From assembly GCA_030539275.1 (NCBI GenBank), contig JAUNSK010000003.1:62001-126000 (forward strand): 64,000 bases of DNA. Direction: 5' to 3'. Positions within the stretch are counted from its first letter, which is position 1. The number at the start of each line of letters is the position of its first letter. Below are positions 35,994 to 44,318 of the stretch, piece after piece. The notes beneath the pieces are model-generated. The model did no database searches. It was not told the origin of the DNA and saw nothing but the letters and a program-made list of their open reading frames with translations. The position numbers and the translations under genes were made by a program. This stretch comes from Oscillospiraceae bacterium (GTDB lineage Bacteria > Bacillota > Clostridia > Oscillospirales > Ruminococcaceae).

Positions 35994-36608
35994 ATGACCG
36001 AAAAAGAACGTATGCTTTCAGGACGTCTTTATAACCCTTATAAAACAGGGGACAATTCATGGGAAAAAACAAGAGAGGCACTTGATAGTTTCAATTCTCT
36101 TAAGTTCTCGCAGTCAAACGAAGGAATGAAGTATCTGAGAGACATTTTTGCCCAGCTTGAAGATGATGCTGTTATAGTACCGCCGTTTTACTGTGACAGG
36201 GGTGCACAGATCAGAATAGGAAAACATTTTTTTGCGAATACAGGGTTTCTGATTCTTGATGAGGGACCAGTTACTATCGGCGATAATGTTTTTATAGGTC
36301 CGAGAGTATGTATCTATACAGCATGTCACCCTATCGATGCAAAGGTCAGAAATATGGAACTTGAATATGCAAAGCCGGTAGCGATCGGTGATGATGTCTG
36401 GATAGGAGGCAATGCAGTTATCAATCCCGGAGTAACGGTATCAGGTAATGTTATAATCGGATCAGGAAGCATAGTAACAAAAGATATTCCTTCCGGCGTA
36501 GTTGCTGCCGGCAATCCGTGCAGGGTCATCAGAGAGATAACGCATGATGATGAGCAGTACTGGAATGATCAGCTTGCGGAATACAGAAGTGATCCGGATA
36601 TAGGATAG
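35994..36608 (+). CDS. Maltose/galactoside O-acetyltransferase family protein
   Basis: A 204-residue left-handed beta-helix enzyme that acetylates a sugar from acetyl-CoA. The N-terminal KERMLSGRLYNPY is the Maa/LacA cap. Hexapeptide repeats run from residue ~70 (IRIGKHFFANTGF) to ~175. The catalytic His lies in CIYTACHPID, and the C-terminal GNPCRVIREI is typical. CAAAGGAGT precedes the ATG. The gene stands alone and ends at a strong terminator. The physiological sugar is unknown. Confidence 0.9.
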   Translation: MTEKERMLSGRLYNPYKTGDNSWEKTREALDSFNSLKFSQSNEGMKYLRDIFAQLEDDAVIVPPFYCDRGAQIRIGKHFFANTGFLILDEGPVTIGDNVFIGPRVCIYTACHPIDAKVRNMELEYAKPVAIGDDVWIGGNAVINPGVTVSGNVIIGSGSIVTKDIPSGVVAAGNPCRVIREITHDDEQYWNDQLAEYRSDPDIG

Positions 36609-36649
36609 TATTTTAAACCTGCTGTAAGCATCATCTGTTTTCTAAGCAG

Positions 36650-36688
36650 AGAGAGCCATGCACATCGTTTCGTGCATGGCTCTTTTTA
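36650..36688 (+). terminator. Intrinsic terminator of the acetyltransferase
   Basis: 12-bp perfect stem AGAGCCATGCAC/GTGCATGGCTCT with an 8-nt loop, followed by TTTTT. Confidence 0.88.
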
Positions 36689-36811
36689 GTAATATTATAT
36701 TACAGATGCTATATCTGCACACTTGATAAAGTACGATCATGCCGCTATATATATGAAAATGGCCTTAAGTCGATAAAACATCAGCATATTCTAAATAATA
36801 ATACATATTTA

Positions 36812-36840
36812 TTTACATAATTGTGCTTTTGTGATATAAT
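36812..36840 (+). promoter_or_regulatory. Promoter of the dockerin/LRR gene
   Basis: TTTACA (36812-36817), 17-base spacer, TATAAT (36835-36840), with an extended -10 (GTGATATAAT). Confidence 0.75.
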
Positions 36841-36960
36841 TTTTTTACTGAGATTGTATTATAAGGATATTGAAAAATTTCTTAAAGCTGTATTTGAATA
36901 ATTCAATTTAAGGACCCTAAAAACATTTTAAGAAACAGACACAAAAATCAGGAGGAAATT

Positions 36961-38937
36961 ATGAGAAAAAACAAAGGGAAGCTATGCGCTGTTTTATCTG
37001 CGCTGACGTTAGTATCAGCAACTGTTATGATCTCCGGGGATACCCGGAAGGTATCTGCTTTGAGAAATGATGAGTTTATCTATGAGATAGAGGACAATCA
37101 GGTAGTAATTACAGGACTTGTACAGACAGCACCTCTTGTTCTTGAGATACCGGATGAGATCGATGGTCTGCCGGTAACGTCAATAAGAACACTGTTCGGG
37201 ACAGAGAGGGAAATTATTATTCCTGATACTGTAAAAGAGATTGAAAAGGATGCTTTCAGATCAAGCTATTATCTGGAGAAAGCAGTTATTCCCGAAAGTG
37301 TAACGCAAATAGGCGACGGTGCATTCAGAAGCTGCCCAAAGCTTAAATACTGTGAGATAAAGGGAGAAATATCAGAAATTCCGGACGGCATGTTTGAGGA
37401 ATGTCCTGAGCTTCAGACAGTTATATATCCTGACAGCGTAATGGATATAGGAAGGGCTGCATTTATGGGCTGCAGTTCTCTGGAGGAAGTAGAAATACCA
37501 TATGATATGACAGCGATAAATGCGTATACTTTCAAGGGATGTTCTTCACTCAGTGAGATCGATATTCCTTACGGAGTAACATCTATAGGGGAATCCGCTT
37601 TTGAAGGATGTTCATCAGTAAAATCACTGGAGATCCCGGATACCGTAACCGTTTTAAGCCATTCGCTCTTTAAAGACTGTACGTCTCTTCAATACATAAG
37701 GCTCCCGGAGGAAGCAGAAGATCCGGATGATCCGTTAGCGGGTGACTATCTGTTTACGAACTGCTCAAGCCTTGAAAATATTGTGCTTCCTTATGGAATA
37801 ACTACTCTCGGATACAGCTGTTTTGAGGGCTGTACAAGTCTTACAAATATAATAATACCTGAAACTGTACATACTATAAACTGGGCTGCATTCAAAGACT
37901 GCACCGGGCTGAGTTTTATAGATCTTCCTGATAACCTGGTAGTGTACGGAAATGATCTTTTTAACGGCTGTACATCACTGAAAGAGGTTATTGTTCCTGA
38001 TCTTACAAGAGAATTCGGCGGAGAACATATATTTAAGAACTGTACTTCACTTGAGAAAGTAGTCATCCCTTCAGCTGTGGACTATAATGCTAATCCTCTC
38101 AACTGTAATTCATTTGAAGGCTGTGACAATCTGAAAGAGCTGTATTTTATGGGAAGTATTTCGAACTTCGGCGGCAAATATCGCGGATATATTCATGATA
38201 CCGAAAATAATACATACACAAAAAATGAAGATCTTACAGTATACTGCCGTGAGGGATCGACTGTACAGAAGTATGCATCAGATAATGAATTAAATTTCAA
38301 AACTGTCAGCGGTTATGATGCCTATGTAGCTTATATCAGGGCTTACGATTACATGAAAGAAGAATATACGGAGTTTACAAGTCTGCCCGGAGATATGAAA
38401 AATAAAAACCATCCTGCATTTATTTATAAGGACGGCAGGTACAGTGTTTCACTTGGATTTGGATACTTTACTATACTTGGAGACGAAACAGATGCCGTTA
38501 TATGTACAGGAATTTCAGCCGAAGAGTATCCTAATTTTAATATTTCCCCTGTAGGCGCCAGAATGAATTCAACAGATATGTTCGACTTATATGATCTGGT
38601 GGAATACTATATTGATGAATTAGACGGCATATACTACATGTATGTTCAGTTTGAGGGCAACGACGATATAGCTTCACTTAAACTGCCTGCTGATACGATC
38701 CAACTTGATTTTGAGGTATCAGGTATTACAGATGAAGCTCATAATCCGGGTTATCTTATGGGCGATCTTGATACAAACGGAACTGTCAACTGCAGTGATT
38801 ATGTAATAATGACTCAGTATCTACTTGGATTGAGAAAGCTTTCTGACCTGCAGCTTGTCCTTGGCGATCTCAATGAAGACGGCAGTGTAAATGTCCTTGA
38901 CCTGGTACATATGAAGTATTTTTTTCTTTATAACTGA
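36961..38937 (+). CDS. Secreted leucine-rich-repeat protein with type I dockerin
   Basis: A 658-residue protein. Residues 1-33 are a signal peptide. Residues ~55-400 are BspA-type (LRR_5) repeats of the form IPDSVxxIGxxAFxxCxSL. A C-terminal dockerin at ~600-655 has the two calcium-loop repeats GDLDTNGTVNCSDY and GDLNEDGSVNVLDL. The dockerin would attach the protein to a scaffoldin cohesin on the cell surface or cellulosome. LRR_5 proteins often bind host or plant surfaces, so this could be an adhesin carried by the cellulosome. Repeat wording varies around residue 250-265 (EEAEDPDDPLAG insertion). AGGAGG precedes the ATG. Confidence 0.9.
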   Translation: MRKNKGKLCAVLSALTLVSATVMISGDTRKVSALRNDEFIYEIEDNQVVITGLVQTAPLVLEIPDEIDGLPVTSIRTLFGTEREIIIPDTVKEIEKDAFRSSYYLEKAVIPESVTQIGDGAFRSCPKLKYCEIKGEISEIPDGMFEECPELQTVIYPDSVMDIGRAAFMGCSSLEEVEIPYDMTAINAYTFKGCSSLSEIDIPYGVTSIGESAFEGCSSVKSLEIPDTVTVLSHSLFKDCTSLQYIRLPEEAEDPDDPLAGDYLFTNCSSLENIVLPYGITTLGYSCFEGCTSLTNIIIPETVHTINWAAFKDCTGLSFIDLPDNLVVYGNDLFNGCTSLKEVIVPDLTREFGGEHIFKNCTSLEKVVIPSAVDYNANPLNCNSFEGCDNLKELYFMGSISNFGGKYRGYIHDTENNTYTKNEDLTVYCREGSTVQKYASDNELNFKTVSGYDAYVAYIRAYDYMKEEYTEFTSLPGDMKNKNHPAFIYKDGRYSVSLGFGYFTILGDETDAVICTGISAEEYPNFNISPVGARMNSTDMFDLYDLVEYYIDELDGIYYMYVQFEGNDDIASLKLPADTIQLDFEVSGITDEAHNPGYLMGDLDTNGTVNCSDYVIMTQYLLGLRKLSDLQLVLGDLNEDGSVNVLDLVHMKYFFLYN

Positions 38938-38965
38938 GTAAGTACACAAACACACAGATGAACAA

Positions 38966-39007
38966 AATACCGGTTACACATTTAAGAAAGTGTACCGGTA
39001 TTTTTAT
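38966..39007 (+). terminator. Intrinsic terminator of the dockerin/LRR gene
   Basis: AATACCGGTTACAC pairs with GTGTACCGGTATT (one mismatch), followed by TTTTATT. It also lies downstream of the convergent VOC gene. Confidence 0.8.
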
Positions 39008-39058
39008 TAATGATTATGTTTTCAAAGATCAGATCTGATCGTGAGCATTTCAGACATG

Positions 39059-39445
39059 TTACTCTGTTATCTCGATCCTGTTTCCGTCCGGATCTGATAT
39101 ACAGCTTTCGTAGTATCCGTCACCTGTCTGTCTGCACGGACTGTATAGTGTATAACCGTCATCAGTAATACGCTTTGTAAGTGCAATTACATCATCTTTT
39201 GTGCCGACTGAAAATGCAATATGGCTGATCCCGTTTACCTTTTCAAGTACTTCTCTTACTTCAAGAAGTGTATGTGACATGATCTCCAGTCTGACATCAC
39301 TGTCAAATGTGAGAAAATAGCTTGAGAAGCCTTTGCTGTTTTCGTATTTTTCATTGCTCTTTGCATTAAAAAATTTTATGTAAAAATCCTTAAGTCTTTC
39401 AAGGTCAGGAGTGTATATAGCAGCATGTGTAATCTGTACTTTCAT
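39059..39445 (-). CDS. Glyoxalase/VOC-family protein
   Basis: A 128-residue single-domain vicinal-oxygen-chelate protein: HAAIYTPDLERLKDFYIKFF at the start, LEIMSH mid-chain, and HIAFSVGTKDDV and SDPDGNRIEITE at the end. The metal ligands expected for lactoylglutathione-lyase-like proteins are present as His (7), Glu (in RLEIM), His (in ISHIAFS) and Glu (in RIEIT). It may be a lyase or a fosfomycin/bleomycin-type resistance relative; the substrate is unknown. TGAGGTG precedes the ATG on the minus strand. Confidence 0.85.
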   Translation of the reverse strand: MKVQITHAAIYTPDLERLKDFYIKFFNAKSNEKYENSKGFSSYFLTFDSDVRLEIMSHTLLEVREVLEKVNGISHIAFSVGTKDDVIALTKRITDDGYTLYSPCRQTGDGYYESCISDPDGNRIEITE

Positions 39446-39504
39446 AAAATCACCTCATAAATATTTTTGTATATCATTTCCAGTCATAAAGTCAGGCAAA
39501 AATA

Positions 39505-39633
39505 TCAATGCTCATGTGTGATCCTCACGAAAGCAAACTGCCAGAGCTCGTCTGTATTCTGTGATCCGGTTTTCATAATACGCATGCTGTTGTATCTTGA
39601 GTAGCAGAGCATTATTAAATATTTTTTCAACAT
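39505..39633 (-). CDS. Possible small protein (42 residues)
   Basis: A minus-strand frame with a balanced amino-acid content (MLKKYLIMLCYSRYNS at the start, ELWQFAFVRITHEH at the end). A consensus promoter (TTGACA, 17 bases, TAAATT) lies directly upstream on the same strand and AGGGAG precedes the ATG, though 11 bases away. No family recognised. It could be a short peptide gene or the leader of the VOC transcript. Confidence 0.3.
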   Translation of the reverse strand: MLKKYLIMLCYSRYNSMRIMKTGSQNTDELWQFAFVRITHEH

Positions 39634-39662
39634 ACAGACATTCACTCCCTGCTTTGTGATAT

Positions 39663-39691
39663 AATTTATACATATATTTTAACATTGTCAA
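39663..39691 (-). promoter_or_regulatory. Minus-strand promoter upstream of the small frame and VOC gene
   Basis: TTGACA (39691-39686), 17-base spacer, TAAATT (39668-39663). It overlaps a plus-strand extended -10, GTGATATAAT (39656-39665), serving the divergent 39745 gene. Confidence 0.55.
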
Positions 39692-39744
39692 TGATCGCGT
39701 GTCAAGGAATTTATGATCATATTATTTTTTAAAAGGAGTATTAT

Positions 39745-40245
39745 ATGAGCTATTTTAAGTACATTGCGGCAGACACGCCGCTTGATGAACTCACAAATCC
39801 ATACGTCAGATACTATAGTGTCAGTCAGGCGAGGCAGGCAGGAATAGAACTTGATTATGAACTGCTGAGCTCAACGGATCCTGATAAGGAAAATACGGTA
39901 GTATGGTGTGAAAGTGAAGATAAGTTAAATTTCCCGTGTGTCTATGCTGTAAAAAAGGAGGATTTTACACAAGACATAGGGACCCGCAGGACATACTGTG
40001 CAGTTCTTGAATGCGGTGATCTGAAAAAATATGCAGGAGAAGTTCTTAATTACATAAAAAAAGAACTTGTTAAAATGAATGAAATAGAACTGTGGTGTAT
40101 CGATCTGGGATTAAGGGACAGAGGAAAGGAAGTCAGGACAGATCATATAAAGGCAGACAATCTGTGTCAGGAGCATATAATGAAAGCCTTATATCTGAAT
40201 ACCGATACACCGTACTGTCTGATAATACGAAAAGACGTAAATTAA
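39745..40245 (+). CDS. Unknown protein, 166 residues
   Basis: I do not recognise this family. The soluble protein has a strand-rich N-terminus with YIAADTPLDELTNPYVRYYSVSQARQAGI in short segments, a central VWCESEDKLNFPCVYAV and a C-terminal helix-strand with ELWCIDLG. No signal or membrane segment is seen. AAAAGGAG lies 8 bases before the ATG. It is a single-gene unit with an extended -10 promoter; the start and frame are secure, the role is unknown. Confidence 0.7.
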   Translation: MSYFKYIAADTPLDELTNPYVRYYSVSQARQAGIELDYELLSSTDPDKENTVVWCESEDKLNFPCVYAVKKEDFTQDIGTRRTYCAVLECGDLKKYAGEVLNYIKKELVKMNEIELWCIDLGLRDRGKEVRTDHIKADNLCQEHIMKALYLNTDTPYCLIIRKDVN

Positions 40246-40296
40246 TAAAGAAATACAGAAAATAAAAAACCTGACAAATCAGATACTAAAAATTCC

Positions 40297-40325
40297 TTTA
40301 CAATTAAAATCACAAGTGATATAAT
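40297..40325 (+). promoter_or_regulatory. Promoter of the UvrA-like gene
   Basis: TTTACA (40297-40302), 17-base spacer, TATAAT (40320-40325), about 70 bases before the start codon. Confidence 0.7.
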
Positions 40326-40392
40326 GTGAATTACCTCATTTTACATGATAAAACATAAGAACAAACACACAGAAAAAGAAAGAGGGAACTTT

Positions 40393-42648
40393 ATGTCACA
40401 TGCTCAGTTTATTAATATCAAGGGACTTACACAAAACAATCTCAAGAATATTTCTCTTAGCATTCCTAAGGAAAAGATCGTAGTTTTCACCGGTGTTTCA
40501 GGTTCGGGTAAATCAAGTATAGTATTTGATACTATTGCAGCTGAAAGCCAGAGGCAGATGAATGAAACATATCCGGCTTTTGTACGTTCAAGACTTCCGA
40601 AGTATGAAAAGCCTAAGGCTGATCTTATTGAAAATCTGTCTGCATCGGTAGTAATAGACCAGAGCGCACTCGGCGGAAATGCACGTTCAACAGTCGGTAC
40701 GATAAGTGAGATGTATTCGGCACTGCGTGTACTGTTTTCAAGAATAGGAGAGCCGTATACCGGGACTGCATCATTTTTCTCATTTAACGATCCAAACGGC
40801 ATGTGTCCGGAGTGTTCGGGAATAGGAAAGGTAACTACACTGGATGTAGATGCATTTCTGCTGCCTGAGGAAAGCCTGAATACAGGAATGATAGACACAA
40901 CACTGTTTCGTACAGGCAGCTGGTACTGGCAGCAGTATACAGGTTCCGGACTGTTTGACCCTGATAAAAAACTGAAGGACTATACTCAGCGTGAGAGAAA
41001 TCTTCTGCTGTACGGAGCGGAGGAAAAAGGCGGGGAACGTGTCAGCAAAAAGGTTGAGGGAATATACAACCAGTATGCACGTCTTCTGCTTAAACGTGAT
41101 CTTTCTGATAAAAGCGAAGCTATGCAGTCAAGGGCAGAAGAACTGATAAAACAGACTGAGTGTCCTGCCTGCAGAGGAAAACGTCTTAATGAAAAGGCAC
41201 TTGCGTGTAAAATAGCAGGATACAATATTGCAGAAATGTGCGATATGGAGCTTACTCAGCTGCGGGATGTACTTTCAGGAGTCGATGATCCGAGAGCGAA
41301 AACAATAATCGAAAGTCTGACTGCATCACTTACAAGAATGATCGATATAGGTCTGCCGTATCTGTCTCTGAACCGTGAATCCTCATCACTCTCAGGCGGC
41401 GAGGCACAGAGACTCAAGCTTGTAAGATACATGGGAAGCTCACTTACCGGTATGATCTACATTTTTGATGAACCGAGTACAGGTATGCATCCGAGAGATG
41501 TTCACAGAATGTCACATATGCTTGAAAATCTTCGTGATAAGGGAAATACGGTTCTCGTTGTAGAACACGACAAGGATATCATAACAATTGCAGACGAAGT
41601 TATTGACGTTGGTCCGCTTGCCGGCAGAAACGGCGGTCAGATCCTGTTCCAGGGAAGTTATGAACAGCTGCTCGTATCCGGAACGCTTACAGGAAATGCA
41701 ATGAAACAGATAGTACCCGTCAAACCTTCACCACGTATTCCGAAAGAGTTTCTTCCCATTACAGATGCAAACATTCATAATCTGAAAAATGTCTCGGTTC
41801 AGGTGCCGCTTGGCGTGCTTACAGTAGTAACAGGAGTTGCAGGCTCAGGCAAATCAAGCCTTATAAGAGACGTATTTGCACAGAAATATAATGACAGAGT
41901 CGTAATGGTAGACCAGTCACCGGTTACAGCTACAGGACGTTCAACTCCTGCTACATTTCTTGGATTCTTTGATGAGATAAGAAAGGTAATGGCATCTGAG
42001 AATGGTGTAGACGCTTCACTGTTTTCATTCAATTCCAAGGGTGCCTGTCCTGCCTGCAAGGGCAAGGGCGTCATAGTTACAGAGCTTGTATTTATGGATC
42101 CGATCGTTACTGAATGCGAAGAGTGCGAAGGTACAAGATACAGCAAAGAAGCACTTAAGTATAAATACCATGGTAAAAATATAACTGAAATACTTAACAT
42201 GACAGCAGAAGAGGCACTGGAATTTTTCAGTGAGAACAGGAAGATATCAAAGCAGCTTACCGCCATGAATGAAGTAGGACTTTCATATCTTTCACTCGGA
42301 CAGCCTATGTCAACTCTTTCAGGCGGTGAACGACAGAGAGTAAAGCTTGCAAAGCACCTTCACAGCAAGGGAAATATCTATATACTTGACGAGCCGACAA
42401 CCGGTCTTCATGCCTCAAATGTATGTGATATCATGAAGCTTCTGGATTCGCTCGTAAAACGCGGCAATACCGTTATAGTTATAGAACATAACCTTGACGT
42501 TATGAAGCAGGCGGATTATATAATAGATGTAGGTCCTGACGGCGGCACCGGAGGCGGGGAGATCGTATTTACAGGAACTCCTGAGCAGATGATCAGCAGT
42601 GCCGGGACTATTACGGCAAGATATATGAGAAAGTCGCTGGATCGTTAA
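40393..42648 (+). CDS. Short UvrA-like ABC ATPase
   Basis: A 752-residue protein with two ABC cassettes of the UvrA type: Walker A GVSGSGKSS (N-terminal) and GVAGSGKSS (C-terminal), signatures LSGGEAQR and LSGGERQR, and Walker B IFDEPSTG and ILDEPTTG. Zinc-type CxxC pairs occur in CPECSG, CPACRGKR and CPACKGKG/CEECEG. At ~190 residues below true UvrA it lacks the UvrB-binding domain. Such proteins (including DrrC of anthracycline producers) are linked with drug self-resistance rather than excision repair. ATG 40393 has GAGGGAA upstream; it is a single gene with its own promoter. Confidence 0.9.
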   Translation: MSHAQFINIKGLTQNNLKNISLSIPKEKIVVFTGVSGSGKSSIVFDTIAAESQRQMNETYPAFVRSRLPKYEKPKADLIENLSASVVIDQSALGGNARSTVGTISEMYSALRVLFSRIGEPYTGTASFFSFNDPNGMCPECSGIGKVTTLDVDAFLLPEESLNTGMIDTTLFRTGSWYWQQYTGSGLFDPDKKLKDYTQRERNLLLYGAEEKGGERVSKKVEGIYNQYARLLLKRDLSDKSEAMQSRAEELIKQTECPACRGKRLNEKALACKIAGYNIAEMCDMELTQLRDVLSGVDDPRAKTIIESLTASLTRMIDIGLPYLSLNRESSSLSGGEAQRLKLVRYMGSSLTGMIYIFDEPSTGMHPRDVHRMSHMLENLRDKGNTVLVVEHDKDIITIADEVIDVGPLAGRNGGQILFQGSYEQLLVSGTLTGNAMKQIVPVKPSPRIPKEFLPITDANIHNLKNVSVQVPLGVLTVVTGVAGSGKSSLIRDVFAQKYNDRVVMVDQSPVTATGRSTPATFLGFFDEIRKVMASENGVDASLFSFNSKGACPACKGKGVIVTELVFMDPIVTECEECEGTRYSKEALKYKYHGKNITEILNMTAEEALEFFSENRKISKQLTAMNEVGLSYLSLGQPMSTLSGGERQRVKLAKHLHSKGNIYILDEPTTGLHASNVCDIMKLLDSLVKRGNTVIVIEHNLDVMKQADYIIDVGPDGGTGGGEIVFTGTPEQMISSAGTITARYMRKSLDR

Positions 42649-42760
42649 GATAAATTCTGTGCTGCAACACTAACTCTGAGCATGTATGCACAGTTCTGCC
42701 GGCCGCACGGCAAGGCATATTCAGCTTAAGCTGAGACATCCTGAAAATCATCCACCAAAC

Positions 42761-42822
42761 AAAAATACTTCCTTTCAGTCTATACCCAATTATGAGTATC
42801 ATCTGATCGGAAGTATTTTTAT
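42761..42822. terminator. Terminator between convergent genes
   Basis: AAAAATACTTCC (42761-42772) pairs perfectly with GGAAGTATTTTT (42809-42820). A-rich on one side and T-rich on the other, it can serve both strands, despite a 36-nt loop. Confidence 0.65.
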
Positions 42823-42843
42823 TGTTAATTTATGCTGCGTTTA

Positions 42844-43680
42844 TCAGTCCGCAGAATATTGTGTAACCAGTTCGTTTTTTATAAGGCAAAGGTCTAAAAT
42901 ATTTACATTGCTGTCTGCATTAACATCAGCCGCTTTAATATTTTTTATTTCTGCAAAAGGCACATCAGGCACCCATTCCTGGAGAGCCATTACGTCTATA
43001 GCATTGAACGATTCATCACAGTTTATATCAAACGGTGTCTCGGTAATCACGATCTCAGTGATCTTATCTGAAAGTTTTCTGAATGTTATACCGTTTTCGT
43101 CGTATACTATTTCCGCAATCTTCTCTGCCGGAGTAAGAACAGAACTTTCGTCACCCGCGCAAGCCGACACAACACCGTCATCATCTGTCAGAATCATTTC
43201 CCCGTTCGGGTAACAAAACGATTCAAAACAAGTGACTTTTTCATTTCTTGTGTCGAAACAGCCTATCTGAGAGCGCTGCATACCAGATCCCCATGAGTAT
43301 GTGAAATACAGCTCACTGAATCCGTCACAGTCAATGTCAGAAACAGCAAAGGATGTGACACCAACACCTCCGAAGTATTCACCAAGCTGGTATACATTGT
43401 CATTGTAGAGAAGTATACTCTTGCCGGAGTCAGTGGATCTGAAGACATTGAAGCCATATTTGTCTGCCATCTTCCCAGGAGAAACATTGTAGCTGTCATC
43501 TGTTTTCATTTGGGCAGTTTCGCCATAAGCTGCAATAAAATCATCCACACCTGTCTTTGATGGAGTAAGCTCATAAAGCTCTGTTGTCTTATCATTGTTG
43601 TTTGTGCCGGCAATAACTGCAGTTGGCTGATATGCCGAAAACATAATAGCTGCAGAAAGTATTAAAGATATTATTTTCAA
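42844..43680 (-). CDS. Secreted dockerin-containing protein
   Basis: A 278-residue protein with a signal peptide (MKIISLILSAAIMFSAYQP...AVIAG). The middle part has a FAVSDIDCDGFSELYFTYSWG segment resembling FG-GAP/VCBS calcium-binding repeats. Residues ~215-275 form a dockerin with FDINCDESFNAIDVMAL and ADVNADSNVNILDLCL, the two calcium-loop halves. The middle domain has no catalytic family I recognise. It would be secreted and docked to a cohesin. ATG with AAGGGAGG upstream on the minus strand. Confidence 0.8.
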   Translation of the reverse strand: MKIISLILSAAIMFSAYQPTAVIAGTNNNDKTTELYELTPSKTGVDDFIAAYGETAQMKTDDSYNVSPGKMADKYGFNVFRSTDSGKSILLYNDNVYQLGEYFGGVGVTSFAVSDIDCDGFSELYFTYSWGSGMQRSQIGCFDTRNEKVTCFESFCYPNGEMILTDDDGVVSACAGDESSVLTPAEKIAEIVYDENGITFRKLSDKITEIVITETPFDINCDESFNAIDVMALQEWVPDVPFAEIKNIKAADVNADSNVNILDLCLIKNELVTQYSAD

Positions 43681-44005
43681 ACTAAGTACCTCCCTTCATT
43701 AATTATCTGTCATCTGATTTAAGAATTTATAAACGCACGGTTTTTCGGAAGCTCACCAGGTAAAAAACGTATGATTAATTTTACATTTGTGCCTTTCTTT
43801 AGAGTACCACATATTCTTAGCATTATCAAGTAATTTCTGCATATTTTCATTAAATTCAGGATATAACATGCAGCTGTCTCGTGAGTGAGCCTGAGTGAAT
43901 ACTGATGTATTGATTGTGCATATATAAAGCTTTAGAATAATGCATGACTGAATTGTACCGGGATAATTTATCCGAGAAAAATCTGCCCGCTTACAAAGAT
44001 TTCTA
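43681..44005. other. Intergenic stretch
   Basis: About 325 bases between the dockerin gene and the pheST promoter with no convincing gene. A minus-strand frame at 43753-44019 is considered and rejected. Confidence 0.5.
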
Positions 44006-44034
44006 TTGACATTTGCCATGATTTATGATACATT
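44006..44034 (+). promoter_or_regulatory. Promoter of pheST
   Basis: TTGACA (44006-44011), 17-base spacer, TACATT (44029-44034). Confidence 0.8.
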
Positions 44035-44044
44035 TAGAAACATA

Positions 44045-44298
44045 TGAAGAAAATGTGTAAGTAGCTTTTACTTTTACTGCACAAGAGATTGAACATCCCG
44101 GGCTGAAAGTGTTCATTGCAGTGGTAAAATGTGAATTTCAGCATTGGAGTAGCCTGTGAAAATCATTTTTCAGTGAATTAAGCAGGGTGTTTTCGTACAC
44201 ACAATTACGATTTTTGAGTGCGGAGAAAAATATCTCCGAATATGAGTGGTACCGCGGAACTTCTTCCGTCTCATTTTAATGAGACGGATTTTTTTATT
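44045..44298 (+). promoter_or_regulatory. T-box leader for tRNA-Phe
   Basis: An untranslated leader of about 250 bases before pheS ends with the T-box core GAGTGGTACCGCGG (44244-44257) and a terminator (44266-44297; CCGTCTCA...TGAGACGG and a T run). A UUC triplet at 44137-44139, in GTGAATTTCAGC, is the likely Phe specifier, consistent with the gene downstream. Uncharged tRNA-Phe would pair with the T-box and specifier and prevent termination. Confidence 0.92.
44266..44297 (+). terminator. T-box-controlled terminator
   Basis: CCGTCTCATT and AATGAGACGG form a perfect stem with a TTTTTTT tail, 22 bases before the pheS start. Its 5' arm region follows the T-box core directly, as in the antiterminator switch. 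Confidence 0.9.
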
Positions 44299-44318
44299 TT
44301 TAAGGAGGTTTTCACCAG

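Noticed and set aside
36961..38937. Repeated codon patterns that look like DNA tandem repeats
   Set aside because: They are the protein-level leucine-rich repeats; the DNA copies are too diverged for a separate repeat call.
43753..44019. Minus-strand frame of 88 codons upstream of pheS
   Set aside because: Its start lies inside the pheST promoter, it has no ribosome site, and the composition is not protein-like.
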